Shown one piece after another: positions 20,990 through 34,100 of a DNA stretch of 64,000 nucleotides (position 1 is its first letter; the number at the start of each line of letters is the position of its first letter). The stretch is from contig OZ020615.1 in the NCBI GenBank assembly GCA_963971575.1, forward strand, positions 62,939,379 to 63,003,378, written 5' to 3'. A program made the position numbers and the translations under genes. Under the pieces are notes generated by a model that worked only from the letters and a program-made list of their open reading frames with translations, ran no database searches and was not told the origin of the DNA. Origin of the DNA: Liopterus haemorrhoidalis (taxonomy: Eukaryota > Arthropoda > Insecta > Coleoptera > Dytiscidae).

Positions 20990-22109
20990 TGGTGCGATTA
21001 TGGTCATTTCAGTTAAATATTTAAGCTCTTTAAATGTGAAGGTCACAGGCTTTAGCGTGAAGTGCAATTACGGTCACCATTTAACGTTAAATAAATCCTT
21101 AAATTTTTCTTTAAGCTACAGCCAGATATATCTCTCCATAGCGCTAAATTTGAGGTTGTGTTTTACACTGGATCATATTGTGACGTTTCCCGAAATTGTA
21201 TTTAAAGTTAAACATTTTTAATTACAAGAAAATGCAATTGATCCATGTTTTATTTCATTTAATTGCCGAGGAAGATGACAACAAGTAATAAAAGATAAAT
21301 TTATAAACATTATAAATTATCGAAAATATGTACTTTGTATTTTTAGGAACAATCTTCGCATAGAACGAAGATTTATAAGAGACACAGAAAATTCATTTGA
21401 AATGGTTAATGAGAATTTTAGATTTTTTTTTCAGCTGTCAAATGAAATTATTTGCTACGAAATTTTGCAATCACTACATAATGGACAACCTGCAAGGCAA
21501 GACGAATTTCCACTATATCTCAAAGTGTTAGGAACTATCAACTTTTTGGCAACTGGTTCTGACCAAAAAGCTGTGGGGAACTCCATTTTTAATTGCATGA
21601 GCCAGAGTAGTTTAAGCAAAAGGCTCATTACGAATCGCTTAAGCCATGTGTGTTATTTTGTATGAAAATTTCCTATGAACATACATTTTTATCTTAAAAT
21701 TATACTTTTACTATTTATTATTTTTGGGTAAATATTGTAAACATGGTTTAATAAATCATGTACTTTGAATTCATTTTGCTATGTATTTTTTTGTTTTTTC
21801 TTCAATAAATAAAGATTTTAATTTTTGGGTTATATCACGTTATATGTTCTGACAGCCAGCACTAAAAACACTAAATTAACATGTCTTTACTATTGCTTTC
21901 TCTCTTTATTCAATGCGCACAGACAAAGACAGACAATGCTCAGTTGAACGTTACTTAGTTAGCCTCTAACAAGGTCACAATTCTGTAGCTGAAGTATTTA
22001 AATTTAGTTGACCATAATAGCAAAATTTTAAATAATTTAACAGTCGAAATTAAAGATTCATTTAGCCTTAAATTCTGTAAGATTTACATGTTGGACCATA
22101 ATCGCACCA
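20990..22109 (+). mobile_element. PIF/Harbinger element with partial transposase
   Basis: The termini are TGGTGCGATTATGGTC and, inverted, TGGTGCGATTATGGTC, flanked by TTA on both sides (20987-20989 and 22110-22112), the 3-bp target preferred by PIF/Harbinger. Positions 21402-21665 encode a HARBI1-like N-terminal piece with KVLGTINFLATGSDQKAVGN followed by CMSQSSLSKRL. The catalytic domain is absent, so the element is non-autonomous. Confidence 0.9.
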
Positions 22110-22263
22110 TTAATCTGGGTTACAATATCAGCATCAAGATAATTACAATTACTGTTTCATTTATAAACAAATATTTATTTCTGCAAATTCGATAAAGTAT
22201 ATACAATGTTACATAAGAGAAATTTTAACAAAAATAAAATATGTGTATTTATAATATTTCATT

Positions 22264-23920
22264 TTACATATAATAGAAAGTTGGGTTAGCAAGACAATTT
22301 TTAAAATCTTCAACGATGGTTCTTTCACCATCCACCAATTTTTCATAAACTCCAAAAGCACATAACTCCAATTGTTGACTGGCTTGATCAACTATTTTTT
22401 GTGCATCTGTGGTAAACTCAACAATTTCAGCTACCAAAGCCTTGACTTCTTCAGTAACAGGCTGCACGAGATCCTTCAAACATTTAAGAGCAGCAATAAT
22501 GCCCTCCTGTTGGCAAACAGTAATTCTGTTGTTAATGTCCTCAATAACTCCTTTTGCTTTCTCGAGAATCTTCGCTGCGTTATCTTTCAATGGTCTGGTG
22601 GCATCATCAACTTGCTGAACACAAACTGTAAGACCAGCTTGGGTGTCTTTGACAAGTTTTTCAGCTGATTCTTCAGCTTGAGTGGTACATTTTTCAACTA
22701 CAGCTGGATCAGCACCAACAGTTTCTAAGATTTTGTCTAACATATTCTTAATAGCATCCAAAATCTTCTGTTCATCAAGGTTGTTTAAAATTTCTTGAAT
22801 ACGTTTCTTCAAATCATCCAACATTTGAGGAATCTTGTTTTCAATATCAGTGATTGCTTGTTCGATTTGTTGCATTACTTCTTTAATTTTGGATATAACG
22901 TCATCAATAACATTTCTTGGTTGACGAACAGGGGGGAGGTCTTTTAAACAAGCTTCAAATTCAGCAACGATACCATCAGCTTCAGTTTTGATTTTAGCTT
23001 GGAGATCAGTAGCGCATGTTGCTAAATCGTTTTCGGCTTTCTGGACTAATTCATGTGCGGAATTAACTGCTTTATCTAGTTCAGCAATGAAGGTATCTAC
23101 TTCAGTTTTGATTGCTTCGAATTCATTTTGAACACATTTTATTGCTTCTGTTGGGATATGGTTATTGTGAATACAATCAAGGACTTTTTTCTCAGCAGAT
23201 GCAATTAATTTTTCTCCTTTATCTTCAACATCAAGGACCAAATCTTTTAACCCTCTCATAACATCATCAGCTTTCTTAACACATACAGTAACTCCATCTT
23301 GAATGTCTTTAGCCAAAAGCTCTAAAGCTGCTTTCTCTTTGTCCAAACAGTCTTTAGCCTTAATTGGGTCTACTCCAGAACCATGCAAAATATCGTTGAT
23401 TTTGTTTTGGATGTCTGCTATTATTGAAGGTACATCAATTTGTTTGATAATATCATTAATTTTACTTTGAAGACCGGCAATATCTTGTGTTAGATTGGTC
23501 ATAAAATCATCAACAACCTTTTTAACTTTTTGTAAGACTTCTTTGATTTCTTGAATCACCTGGTTGAGGTCTCTAGATGAGGCGATGTGTTTGGCATCCA
23601 GAGCCTGAAAATATGAAAATTCAGTTAGAATAAAAACATTAAGGAACAAGTTTTCTTGCATAAGACACCCAAATGAAAATATGTCCAATATCACACAATA
23701 AGAGGCAGGCGATTACGTTGAATAAGACAGATGCGGATGCAAGAGAACCGAATGATAGATTTTGGAACAAACAAAGCCAAAGATGAAGAGGACAAGGGGC
23801 GGACTTTGGCCTAGCCAACAACCTAGGGCAGTGTCCAAAAAATAAATTAAATTTAATTTAATTTCTTACCTGTAAAGAGCAGACTGCCAAAAAGGCAACG
23901 AGAGCAAACTTGAAAAACAT
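22264..23920 (-). CDS. Secreted helical protein with two tandem six-cysteine domains (paralogue B)
   Basis: Exons are 23870-23920 (signal peptide MFFKFALVAFLAVCSLQ) and 22264-23604, joined in phase 0 across a 265-base intron; total 463 residues. It is highly similar to paralogue A along its whole length (shared ALDAKHIASSRDLNQ at the mature N-terminus). The two sets of six cysteines have gaps 22-36-13-40-22 and 22-36-11-40-22, identical to A. It differs by a DLPPVRQPRN linker between the domains and a PTFYYM C-terminus. An AATAAA signal lies on the minus strand at 22174-22179. The gene converges on paralogue A, the two stop codons being about 4.4 kb apart. Confidence 0.93.
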
Positions 23921-24110
23921 TTTGAATTGCACAGTTTTAAAAACCCTCACTCAACTGTTGTCTTTATCAATTTTAAGTCCCAATTTATAGCAATTTGATA
24001 ACGGAAACAGATTTTTTTAGATAAAATAGATGACGTATATTTTCTTCGTTTCTTTGATTCAAATGCGTTGTTAACAATTTTAAAAATGTATATCTAATCG
24101 AATGATCGAA
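23921..24110 (-). promoter_or_regulatory. Promoter of paralogue B
   Basis: On the minus strand TATAAATT lies at 23989-23982, preceded by TTATCAAATTGC, by ATCTATTTTATCTAAAAAAA and by GATCATTCGATTAGATA near 24090. Each has a close counterpart in paralogue A in the same order and spacing. Confidence 0.75.
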
Positions 24111-24417
24111 TTAATAAAAATAATGTACATCGTGTGATAAAAGAGCAAAGGTTCAAGAAAGTGTTTGAACACACGTAATTTATTATGACGAAAGGAAAAT
24201 TCTGCGGAAACTGGTCAAAAAGTAAAGTATTTTAGTTCAATGCGTAATTTACTTTTTCAGTTATCATTCATGATTAAATTAAATTATTATTATTCTATTA
24301 AAGTCCACAGTAGTCTCACAGAGTCGTACTACTGTATTGCAATTGTATTGGACATGATCTTTCACTAAAATATGGTATTTGATTTCGTATATAATGGCTA
24401 TATTATAAGCTTGTTAA

Positions 24418-25458
24418 CCCATTAATGGCCAAAGGTTCGTATACGCAACTTTTTAAAAAATATTTTTTTTAAGGAAAGCAAATGTTTTATTTTTATTGCA
24501 TAATTATTTTACAAGCATTACTAGGATACAATAGCTTCGTGAATATTTTATTTCGCAGTTTATTTAAAGAGTATATTTTTTTAAATATTTTGAAATTGGT
24601 TAATTTTTGAAGATTTTAATGATTTATAAAAGCAGACATTTTCTATACACTTGTTGGTAATATAAAAAATATATATATAGTCAAACCGTATGAGAACATT
24701 GTTATGAATTATCCTATTTTGAAAAAATATAAATTTTATCTGTCATGTTGCTGTGTACATCATTCAAATTTATGGGGTGCGTATACGCACCTTTGGCCAA
24801 ATCAGTGAAATGTACAGACGTGATTCATCATCGACAAGTCTCATCTTGTCTTAGCCATCTAACCTATTGTTCATTTCTACTGTGTGTTCTTTCATAGTTC
24901 AGTATATGTATTTACAGAATAAATATAGTGAAACAGGAAGAAAACAGAACAATGATAGTAAAATTTCTTAATTGGTCACGACTAGCAGTTGCTCTTATTA
25001 AGTATCAGAGTAATGCAGATACTGATAGAGAAGCAACAAATTAAAACTAGGGGCGTCCTTCAAAAAACAGTTTATCAGATGTCATCAGATTTGATAATAT
25101 TGGTCATCTGATAAGAGGCATGAAACGAATGTAAAAAAAAATGCAGTTTGTGTAAGAGCAACTCCATTTATTTATGTGTAAAATGTAAAGTACATCTGTG
25201 CCCAGAGTGTTTTAAAATGTTTCATTCCAAATAAGTTCATATTTCATTCATAAATAAAATAATTTGCTTATTACATGTTTACTTATATTTGATATTGTTA
25301 TGAGCCAAGGGTGCGTATACGCATCCTTATATTCCTGTAAAGTTAAGCATATATATTTTTTCAAAATGCAATAATTGTCTAAGTTGATGTATTTTCATTA
25401 ATTTGCATTACAAGTTTTATGAAAAATATTTTTTCTTAATAGCTTGGACATTAATGGG
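24418..25458 (+). mobile_element. piggyBac-family element retaining the transposase cysteine-rich tail
   Basis: It is flanked by TTAA at 24414-24417 and 25459-25462. The ends are CCCATTAATGGCCAAAGG and, inverted, CCCATTAATGTCCAAGC; TATACGCA words recur inside both ends. The interior at about 25140-25230 encodes KCSLCKSNSIYLCVKCKVHL followed by CPECF, the C-terminal zinc-binding domain of piggyBac transposases. The catalytic core is deleted. Confidence 0.9.
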
Positions 25459-25732
25459 TTAAATAAATATCATTTATTGTTAATTTTCAAAAAATACAAA
25501 AAATTTGCTTGTAAAAATTCTTGCAACAAAAATTCTGAATCACGAATTTAAAAAAATATATGTGAAGTGAAAATTTTTACACATTTCAGGGTTTTTTAGG
25601 TACTTAATAAGTTTAAAAAGCCAACATAATGCTGGATGTCTAGGAATATTTGTTCTATTGGGTTGTTACACAAGTCCGTTCGTTTTTTTTTCACCTTTTA
25701 GTCAATAAAATATAAATTCTAAAAAAAAACTT
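25459..25732. repeat. Partial copy of dispersed family R2
   Basis: Positions 25556-25660 match the left half of family R2 (ACACATTTCAGGGTTTT, then AAGCCAACATAATGCTGG). The remainder is AT-rich with no gene. Confidence 0.65.
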
Positions 25733-26147
25733 TTATAGTAAAATATACTGTCCATTATTTTCTATCACTTTGGACAAACGCTCAGGCAATTTCATAATGC
25801 CATCTCTCCAGAAGGTTCCGTCTTTGCTCTCGAAAAATCTGTAGAGGTGAATTTTGATATCGTCCAAAGATGCGAAATTTTTTCCGTTAAGGGAATTTTG
25901 TAGAGAGAGGAACAAATGGTAGTCGGAGCATATGGTCCAGACATCGCACCATCCGACTACCATTTGTTCTGCTTTCTACAAAATTCCCTTAATGGAAAAA
26001 ATTTCGCCTCTGTGGACAATATCAAAATTCACCTGGAGAGATTTTTCAAGAGCAAAGACGGAACCTTCTGGAGAGATGGCATTATGAAATTGCCTGAGCG
26101 TTTGTCCAAAGTGATAGAAAATAATGGACAGTACATTTGATAATAAA
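25733..26147. repeat. Large inverted repeat made of two mariner C-termini
   Basis: The arms 25733-25927 and 25952-26147 are near-perfect inverted copies separated by a 24-base spacer. Each arm encodes the last part of a mariner transposase (APSDYHLFCFLQNSLNGKNF in the right arm, ending WRDGIMKLPERLSKVIE). The spacer belongs to the right-arm copy and encodes its preceding YGPDI. Fold-back cruciform potential is high. Confidence 0.88.
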
Positions 26148-26159
26148 AGTTTTTTTACA

Positions 26160-27886
26160 ATGTATATTCGAAGACGTCCCTTGAGGTGATTTTTCAATCT
26201 TGGGAAGAAAAAAAAGTCACAAGGACTCAAGTCAGGTGAATAAGGAGGCTGAGGAGCCACAGGAATGTTTTTACTGGCCAAAAACTCGTTTATTGAAATT
26301 GTGTGACAAGGCGCATTGTTCGCATTGGCGCATTGTTCACAAAATCCAAAATCCAAAATCCAAAATCCAAAATCCAAAATCCAAAATCCAAAATCCAAAA
26401 TCCAAAATCCAAAATCCAAAATCCAAAATCCAAAATCCAAAATCCAAAATCCAAAATCCAAAATCCAAAATCCAAAATCCAAAATCCAAAATCCAAAATC
26501 CAAAATCCAAAATCCAAAATCCAAAATCCAAAATCCAAAATCCAAAATCCAAAATCCAAAATCCAAAATCCAAAATCCAAAATCCAAAATCCAAAATCCA
26601 AAATTCAAATCAAAATCCAAAATCCAAAATTCAAAATCCAAAATCCAAAATCCAAAATCCAAAATCCAAAATCCAAAATTCAAAATCCAAAATCCAAAAT
26701 CCAAAATCCAAAATCCAAAATCCAAAATCCAAAATCCAAAATCCAAAATCCAAAATCCAAAATCCAAAATCCAAAATCCAAAATCCAAAATCCAAAATCC
26801 AAAATCCAAAATCCAAAATCCAAAATCCAAAATCCAAAATCCAAAATCCAAAATTCAAATCAAAATTCAAAATCCCAAATCCAAAATCCAAAATCCAAAA
26901 TTCAAAATCCAAAATCCAAAATCCAAAATCCAAAATCCAAAATCCAAAATCCAAAATCCAAAATCCAAAATCCAAAATCCAAAATCCAAAATCCAAAATC
27001 CAAAATCCAAAATCCAAAATCCAAAATCCAAAATCCAAAATCCAAAACCAAAATCCAAAATCCAAAATCCAAAATCCAAAATCCAAAATTCAAATCAAAA
27101 TTCAAAATCCCAAATCCAAAATCCAAAATCCAAAATCCAAAATCCAAAATCCAAAATTCAAAATCCAAAATCCAAAATCCAAAATCCAAAATCCAAAATC
27201 CAAAATCCAAAATCCAAAATCCAAAATCCAAAATTCAAAATCCAAAATCCAAAATCCAAAATCCAAAATCCAAAATTCAAAATCCAAAATCCAAAATCCA
27301 AAATCCAAAATTCAAATCAAAATTCAAAATCCCAAATCCAAAATCCAAAATCCAAAATCCAAAATCCAAAATCCAAAATCCAAAATCCAAAATCCAAAAT
27401 CCAAAATTCAAAATTCAAAATTCAAAATTCAAAATCCCAAATGCAAAATCCAAAATCCAAAATCCAAAATCCAAAATCCAAAATCCAAAATCCAAAATCC
27501 AAAATCCAAAATCCAAAATCCAAAATCCAAAATTCAAAATCCAAAATCCAAAATCCAAATTACCAATTCATTGGTCATAATCTGAAGAACGGTAGTGTGA
27601 GTCAAATTCAACTCTTCCCCGATCTGACTGTCAACCGATGATCTGAACGCACAAAATCCCGGATTCTGTCGACATTTTCATCGGTTCTTGAAGATGAAGG
27701 TCTTCCGCTGCGTGATTCATCTTCAATCAACTCTCTTCATTCTGAAAATGCCTTAAACCACCAAAAAACCTGGGTCCATGACAAAACACTATCATAGGCC
27801 TGCTGAAGTTTTGCAAAAGTTTCCGTTGCACTGTGCCCAAGTTTGAAGCAAAACCTGAAAGCACACCGTTGCTCGAAATTAATCAT
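26160..27886 (-). pseudogene. mariner transposase whose middle is replaced by a (CCAAAAT)n array
   Basis: On the minus strand the start is at 27886-27884 (MINFEQRCAFRFCFKLGHSA), running through QAYDSVLSWTQVFWWFKAF to SGRPSSSRTDENVDRIRDFV, the usual mariner N-terminal region, at about 27600. The next recognisable part is NAPCHTISINEFLASKNIPV, PPYSPDLSPCDFFFFPRLKN and HLKGR at 26335-26165. Everything between, including the first Asp block, is heptanucleotide repeat. The gene is inactive. Confidence 0.85.
26339..27560. repeat. (CCAAAAT)n heptanucleotide satellite with higher-order variants
   Basis: This is about 1.2 kb of 7-base CCAAAAT units. Because 7 is not a multiple of 3, every frame reads the same heptapeptide (KSKIQNP on plus, DFGFWIL on minus), so the long open frames are not genes. 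A variant block containing TTCAAATCAAAATTC recurs near 26605 (shorter form), 26855, 27090 and 27310, i.e. every 220-250 bases, and a TTCAAAA run lies near 27405-27430. This indicates segmental duplication on top of slippage. Confidence 0.97.
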
Positions 27887-27895
27887 TTTTAGAAC

Positions 27896-28066
27896 GCACT
27901 AGAAAAAACTGTTTCCCAAAAAAAATCGCTACGGGCAACAAAATTACTCTAGCGTGTTCAAACTCGTACTGAAGGTGTATAATATGTTCACCTGCCACAC
28001 CTCCAAGTCCCGGGTTCCAAATGTTGCCAGATCAAACGCTATGTTGCCAGTCCGGTTACTTAATTT
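27896..28066. repeat. Mariner-associated flank, repeated at 55808-55969
   Basis: From GCACTAGAAAAAACtGTTTC through CAAACTCGTACTGAAGG to CCGGTTACTTAATTT, this matches 55808-55969 over about 165 bases in the same orientation. It adjoins the transposase start, so it is probably the 5' untranslated/terminal part of that mariner family. Confidence 0.75.
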
Positions 28067-28171
28067 GCACACCTCGTACGTGTTTCTTGCTAAACTAGAT
28101 GTTAAAACAGTATCAATGGAAACGTACATCAAACGTCGCTTGTCAAAATTTCAAAAAGTGACAAATGTTAA

Positions 28172-31100
28172 ATGAATTCTTTCGAAGATAATGTTCTAAA
28201 AGAGGCTGGTATGTGTTTTATGATTTTATGACAGTTTTTATGACACATAATTAATATCATAACTAATTATTAAAACTTAGAATCATAGCATGAGTAGATC
28301 TCTAGAGGTTGGAAAACGTTGAAGCATTTAATACCCAGCACAAAGTCTGCTAGTGTATGCAATGTCTAAGTTTTAATCCATAGTACCCAATCTTAAATTG
28401 TTGAAGTTTTCTAATCTCTATGACACCTGGTTTAACCACTTATCAAGTTGTTGTTGTTTTCAGGATGGGGCTGTTATCAAAAATTTCTAATTGCTCTATC
28501 TTCAGTTTATATTTTTTGTAGTGGATTTGCAGCAACTACAATACCAGTTATATTACCCATTGCTAAATGTGATCTTCTATTTAAACTTGGAGATTTAGCA
28601 CTATTGATACCAATTACAAATGTTATAGGTAAAAATAATACATAAAGCCGCATTCAGAACTTTTTAAATTAACAAGTTGTGGACTGTTCTTTGTTAGCTG
28701 TACGTTATGTTTCTATGCATTTTTTTAACGTTGTACGTAACGTTCATAGCAAGTTAGAAATTAATATGATACGAATAGACCACCATCTGTGTTTTTTGAA
28801 ACCAACTACTCTGCTTCCTAAAATGTTTTATATGTATTATCGTTCTTATAATTCTGTTGTCTTAGATTTTAACTACCTAATTACCTAAATTGATCATATT
28901 TACTGTCCGTCTTTGTAATTTTGAGCAAGATTTGTTAAGTCTTACGGAGCGGTGCTGTTTAAAATGTACCCCACAAAATTTTAATAAAATAATCGTTCTT
29001 GAGTTTTATAAATACCATAAATACTTTATTTACCTACTTATGAAACAACGTAGGTAAATATTTTTTTCATTTTTTATTTTAAACACTTAATATTAATTAA
29101 TTTATTTTATTGGTTATTTTTAAGTAAAGGGCGGAGTCAACTCGTGTGAATTCCCTGAATATTTGTAAAGCAGCTACGCGTAAACACCCGATGCAGTATG
29201 AATCTATACATCGGACAGGACGGACGTATCAGGTTGGGAGTATACTATGCTTTGCTAGAAATTTAGTTGGTTAGTATGATACAGGATTTTATGAATGTTG
29301 GACGTATGAAAAAATTGCAATTGAAAATATTGTAATTTCAGCTAAAAAACATTGTTAATATATTCCATAGTAAACCTAAATACAAATTATTAATAAATTA
29401 TTTATTTACGATAAAATAAAAATGGGGTACATTTGTACCCCACACCGCAACCAAAGGACACCGTAACGTAAGGGTTAATGATGATATTTTGTTAGGTTAT
29501 GTAAAGGCATTCGATAACTACGGTGTACTGATAGAATACGATAGCCAATGTGTTTATATGTCTGTCTCATTAAAAACTCTCACTAGCTGTAAGTTTGGAA
29601 AATTATCCATAATCTACAACGAACAACTTATTGAATTTAGAGGTCTGAACGGTTTCACGTCTTACCGTATGTCAAACTTTTAGTGACAGTAAACAGTCTA
29701 TAAGCTACAGTGTATAAGCTATTGATTTAAGAGCTCTGAATGCGGCTTAAAGTTCAAGATAAATCATTAAAACAGATTTGTAGAATGATATTAAATTTAA
29801 TTTAGTATTTACATCATTTTTCTTTTTTTTTTAGGGCAGATACTTGGTAGTTGTCTATTAGGAACAATCACAGATGTTGTTGAAAGATTAAGAATTATTT
29901 CAATCAGCCTTATTATAATATTTATTAGTAGTTTTATAACTGGTTTTACGACCGAGAAATATTTATTCAGTGTTACTGCTTTCTTTCTTGGAGCTGGGTA
30001 AAATTTTCTTTGATAACTTAAAACCTAACAAAGGGTACGAACACGTATAAAAGATTCTAAATACACATTTGTAAATAACTTATTAAGAAAATATGGTTTT
30101 TATAAATTCAGTGGTTCAACTTTTCATCAACAGACGGTATAAGTAAATTTTAGCATTAGTCATCATCATCAAGCCTTGTCCATCATCGGGTGATTTTGGA
30201 CTGCATCTAAAAAGAGCATAGGCTGTCAAAATTTCTCCAACTAACTCGTCTATCTGCCATAGGCTTCAAGTCGGTGATGTTGTTATGCAGTCTTTTGTCT
30301 GGGTTTTGAGAGCTCCATGCATTTATTTCTAGCAGGGTTGAGCGACGCCAGGTGTTCTTGGGTCGCCCTCTACGCCTACTGCCCTGAGGGTTGTATGCTA
30401 GTGCATAGCGACACACTTCGCTAGGAGCCCTTCGAAGAGTGTGCCCTAACCAACCATACTTTCTTCTTGTTATTTGCAAATTAATATCCATTTGACCAGT
30501 TCTTTCCCCCAATTCTACGTTTGATATTCTACGTGGCCAATAAATGCGAACGATTTTTCGAAGACATCGATTTACAAATACTCGCACTCTTCTCCTGATA
30601 GCTTCTGTAACGAACCAAGTACAGAAGAACAGACGTCACGCATGCCCTGAATATGGTAGTTTTCGTGGAAGTACTGCAGATCGCAGAATTCCATACATGG
30701 CTAAGTTGGATGAAGACGCCTCTCGCTTTGCGTATTCTGCTTTCCACATGTATATCCGCGCCACCGTCCACAGACACAACACTCCCCAAATACTGGAAAT
30801 CATCCACACGCTCGATTTGATGGTTACCGAGCAGTAAAGGTCTATCGGTTTCTGCATTTATCCGCATTTCTTTCGTCTTGGAGCTATTAATTTTTAATCC
30901 AACTAATCCATTCAGTTTTCGCTGCATGTCTCCATGCTTATGCGAAAACTCACATTTATCGTCTGTTTAGCATTTGTATGTTTCATAAAATAATGTTTGC
31001 AAGAGAGCACAGTAAAATTGATAACATCACTGTTCCATTTTATAATCAGCCTGTATTTCTACGTGTTCGTACCTTAAGAGTAGGTAATTAACTTCGATAG

Positions 31101-34100
31101 GTATATGATTGCATCTTTTATTAGTAATTATAAATGTTGTTTTTTTTTTCAGCATTGCTTCAAATGTAATGGTGGTAAAAATAAATGTTGCAGAACAATT
31201 ACCAAAACATAATAGAGGTTCATGTTTAGTATTTCTTGACCTGTTTTGGATAGCTGCACATATATTAAGTTCAGGTAAAGACAGTTTGTCTTAATCTTAA
31301 TTAAAAAAAAAAAAATCAACCAGCGAACAGTGGCGTCACGTGGAACATTTGCTTGACCGCGTTTAAATTCAGCATACCAATCAGTAATAGTTGATTTGCC
31401 TGGTGCAGAGTCTCTATAACGCTTATCAAGCCACTGGTTGGCTTCAACAGTATTTTTACCGACCGCTAACATATATAAGGGAGGTATTGTGATCATACCG
31501 ATTTTGACATTTCGAGATTTCGATGGATCTCCACGAACTGAAGTCCCTACATAATGTTTTAACTATTTTTAGCATGATGTCTGTCGGTCTGTCTGTCCGT
31601 CTGTCCGTCCGTCCGTCTGTCCGTCCGTCCGTCCGTCTGTCTGTCTGTCTTTCTGTGTACACGTGCAGAGCAAATTCGGCTAAAAGGATTTTTATGAAAC
31701 TGCATATTTAAGCTTTTGACATCAATGGCACGAGTTGATCAACTTTTGGTAAAAATTGGTTGACTAGAAATGGGAGTTTACTTGTGTCGATTTTAAGATT
31801 TTTGCGAATATTTAGCAACAGAAAAATATTTCGAAAAAATGTATTGAATAAACGTTGCTATAAAAGCAATAATTAACGACTTTTATTTGAGATATTTTTT
31901 GATAAAACAAAAAAAAATGAAAAATCTCAATTTTTTCATACTTGTCATGATAAATAATATCTCTGTTAGAAAATATTAGGCCAAGTTATTTCTACTCTGC
32001 TGCTGGAATGTATTTTATACAAGTACTTGTGATGGCGGTCGGTCCTGTGGTGGCCACAGCTGATTTTTTCCCATCAAAAAACAATGTTTAATCAACACAC
32101 GAAATTCTTTTTTATCCATTCTTTTGAAAATTACAAAACAGGAGTCACTAAAACCCCTGTAACCTCTAAACTAATTGTCAGAATGTCATGCAATTTTCAC
32201 ACGTATCGTTTGAAGGTTGATACTATCCAGAAAGCATATGGGTCTGTCAACAGTGTTGCCATGAAAGACCGGAGACTTATTGAGTGAAGTGTTATAATTT
32301 CAGGAATTGGTTATGTTCTTCATCCAAATCCAAGGAACCCACTAACAAATCGACCGAAGCAAACATGGAATTTTATATCATGGCGTATTACAGCTGGAAT
32401 AGTTGCTGGTATAAGTTTAATGGCTTCTTTTACAACAGCACTTCTACAACCAAATGTTAGAAGTTTATTGTCAAAAAGAAGAAAAACAACAGCTCAAAGT
32501 TTTCTTAAATTTATTTATGCAATCAATCATTCAGATCATGCTGAGAAATATAAATTACAGGTAAATAAAGATTTGCAAATTAGAAAATATTTTAACAGTC
32601 TTCTTTTTTAGTTAAGGCATATACAAGGATACATTAAGGAATTCCCACATAGAGAATCACAAATAATTGGATGCATGCCTCTTTTGCTTCTGAGGGCTAA
32701 GAGATGTAAAACAGTGTATGAACATGTATTTTCATTTAAATATTTTCCAGTTATTATTTTAGTGGCTATTTTACGCTGCGCTTTATCAGGAGGGTAAGTA
32801 CAAATACCTGAAAAATACATTAGAATGCATGTGTCAGTAATAATTATTAGTGCGTAAAATAGACACTTTATGCACGCAATACAGCAGCGTTTCTCAACCG
32901 GGAGGGCGCGAAGTCATACAAGATCGAAACATGAAAATATAATAAAAATGCACTCAATCTTGCAAGATATAAATTTTATCCATATTTATAAATATCTTAC
33001 ATTTATATTCATAAAAATATACCTTTCATAACATAAATAAAATAAATATTCTATTTATTATTATACATACAGTCTGTTCCAAACGGTTAAGCGGAACTAG
33101 ATTTTGCAATCTAGTTACTTTCATCGTTTAAATCGTGCCTTTCGGCCGTTTTGTTTAAGCTTTGTAAATCATACTTACAATAAACATTTTTTGGTTAAGG
33201 TTAATATCATTTTAAAATGTCATTTTCTTTATATTTTGATTTTTTGTGTCATTCTTAATACAAATTTCCCATTTATTTATTTTTTTGTCATTAATATATC
33301 TAAAAAAAATATTTAATTTTGACATATGTCATTCGTTTCCATGGTTTCATTGTTGGAATTTTAAATTTTGACATCCCAACGTGAAAAATTAAATAACCTA
33401 AGCAAGGTCCCTTCTCGTGACAACCTAAAAGAACTAAATTCCCATTTAGTTCCGCTTAACCGTTTGGAACAGACTGTAATTTACTTATTTTGACAACTAA
33501 TTTAAACTACAAGCTATTTCAAACGTTTAAGTTGTCACTAGCTAACTTTATAATGATTAAATGGGCTTTTACTAAACAAAATGATCAAAAGTTTCATTCA
33601 ATTGATAAAAATTTCTAGATTTGAAAATATAGTTCCGCTTTAACCAAATAAACAGACTATATCAAGGTAAAATAAATTGTATGTGTCGGTTGATGGGATT
33701 CTCTGACAATGGTTTGCGTTGAAGGTACTTCAAGTATTTTCAAGTTGTACTTTGAAGTAGGTACGACTTGAAAGTGCAATATTTTTTATTATATATTTTT
33801 TTAATTGCTCTCCGAACTACAGATAACTCAAGAGTAAGAATACGAATGTGTTTAAATTAAAATGGAAGGCACTTTGAACACTTGTAAATAAAAATACTTT
33901 ACTTTCAAGTCGTTATAGGGAATATAATCGTCATTTAAAAATTTCACAGTTTTTTGCCAACCGTCAAAGATATTAAAAAAATGTTTAAGTAAAAGTTGTT
34001 GAAAAGCTCTATTCAAAGATATCCAATATGACATACGTTCCCATTTAAAAAATCGAAATTGTCCTTGATATCCTGTACTTCCGGTTTTTTCCCAGAAAAT

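Noticed and set aside
26200..27641. Open frames of 425-461 codons on plus and up to 291 codons on minus
   Set aside because: All are translations of the (CCAAAAT)n array; a 7-base period gives the same heptapeptide in every frame, on both strands.
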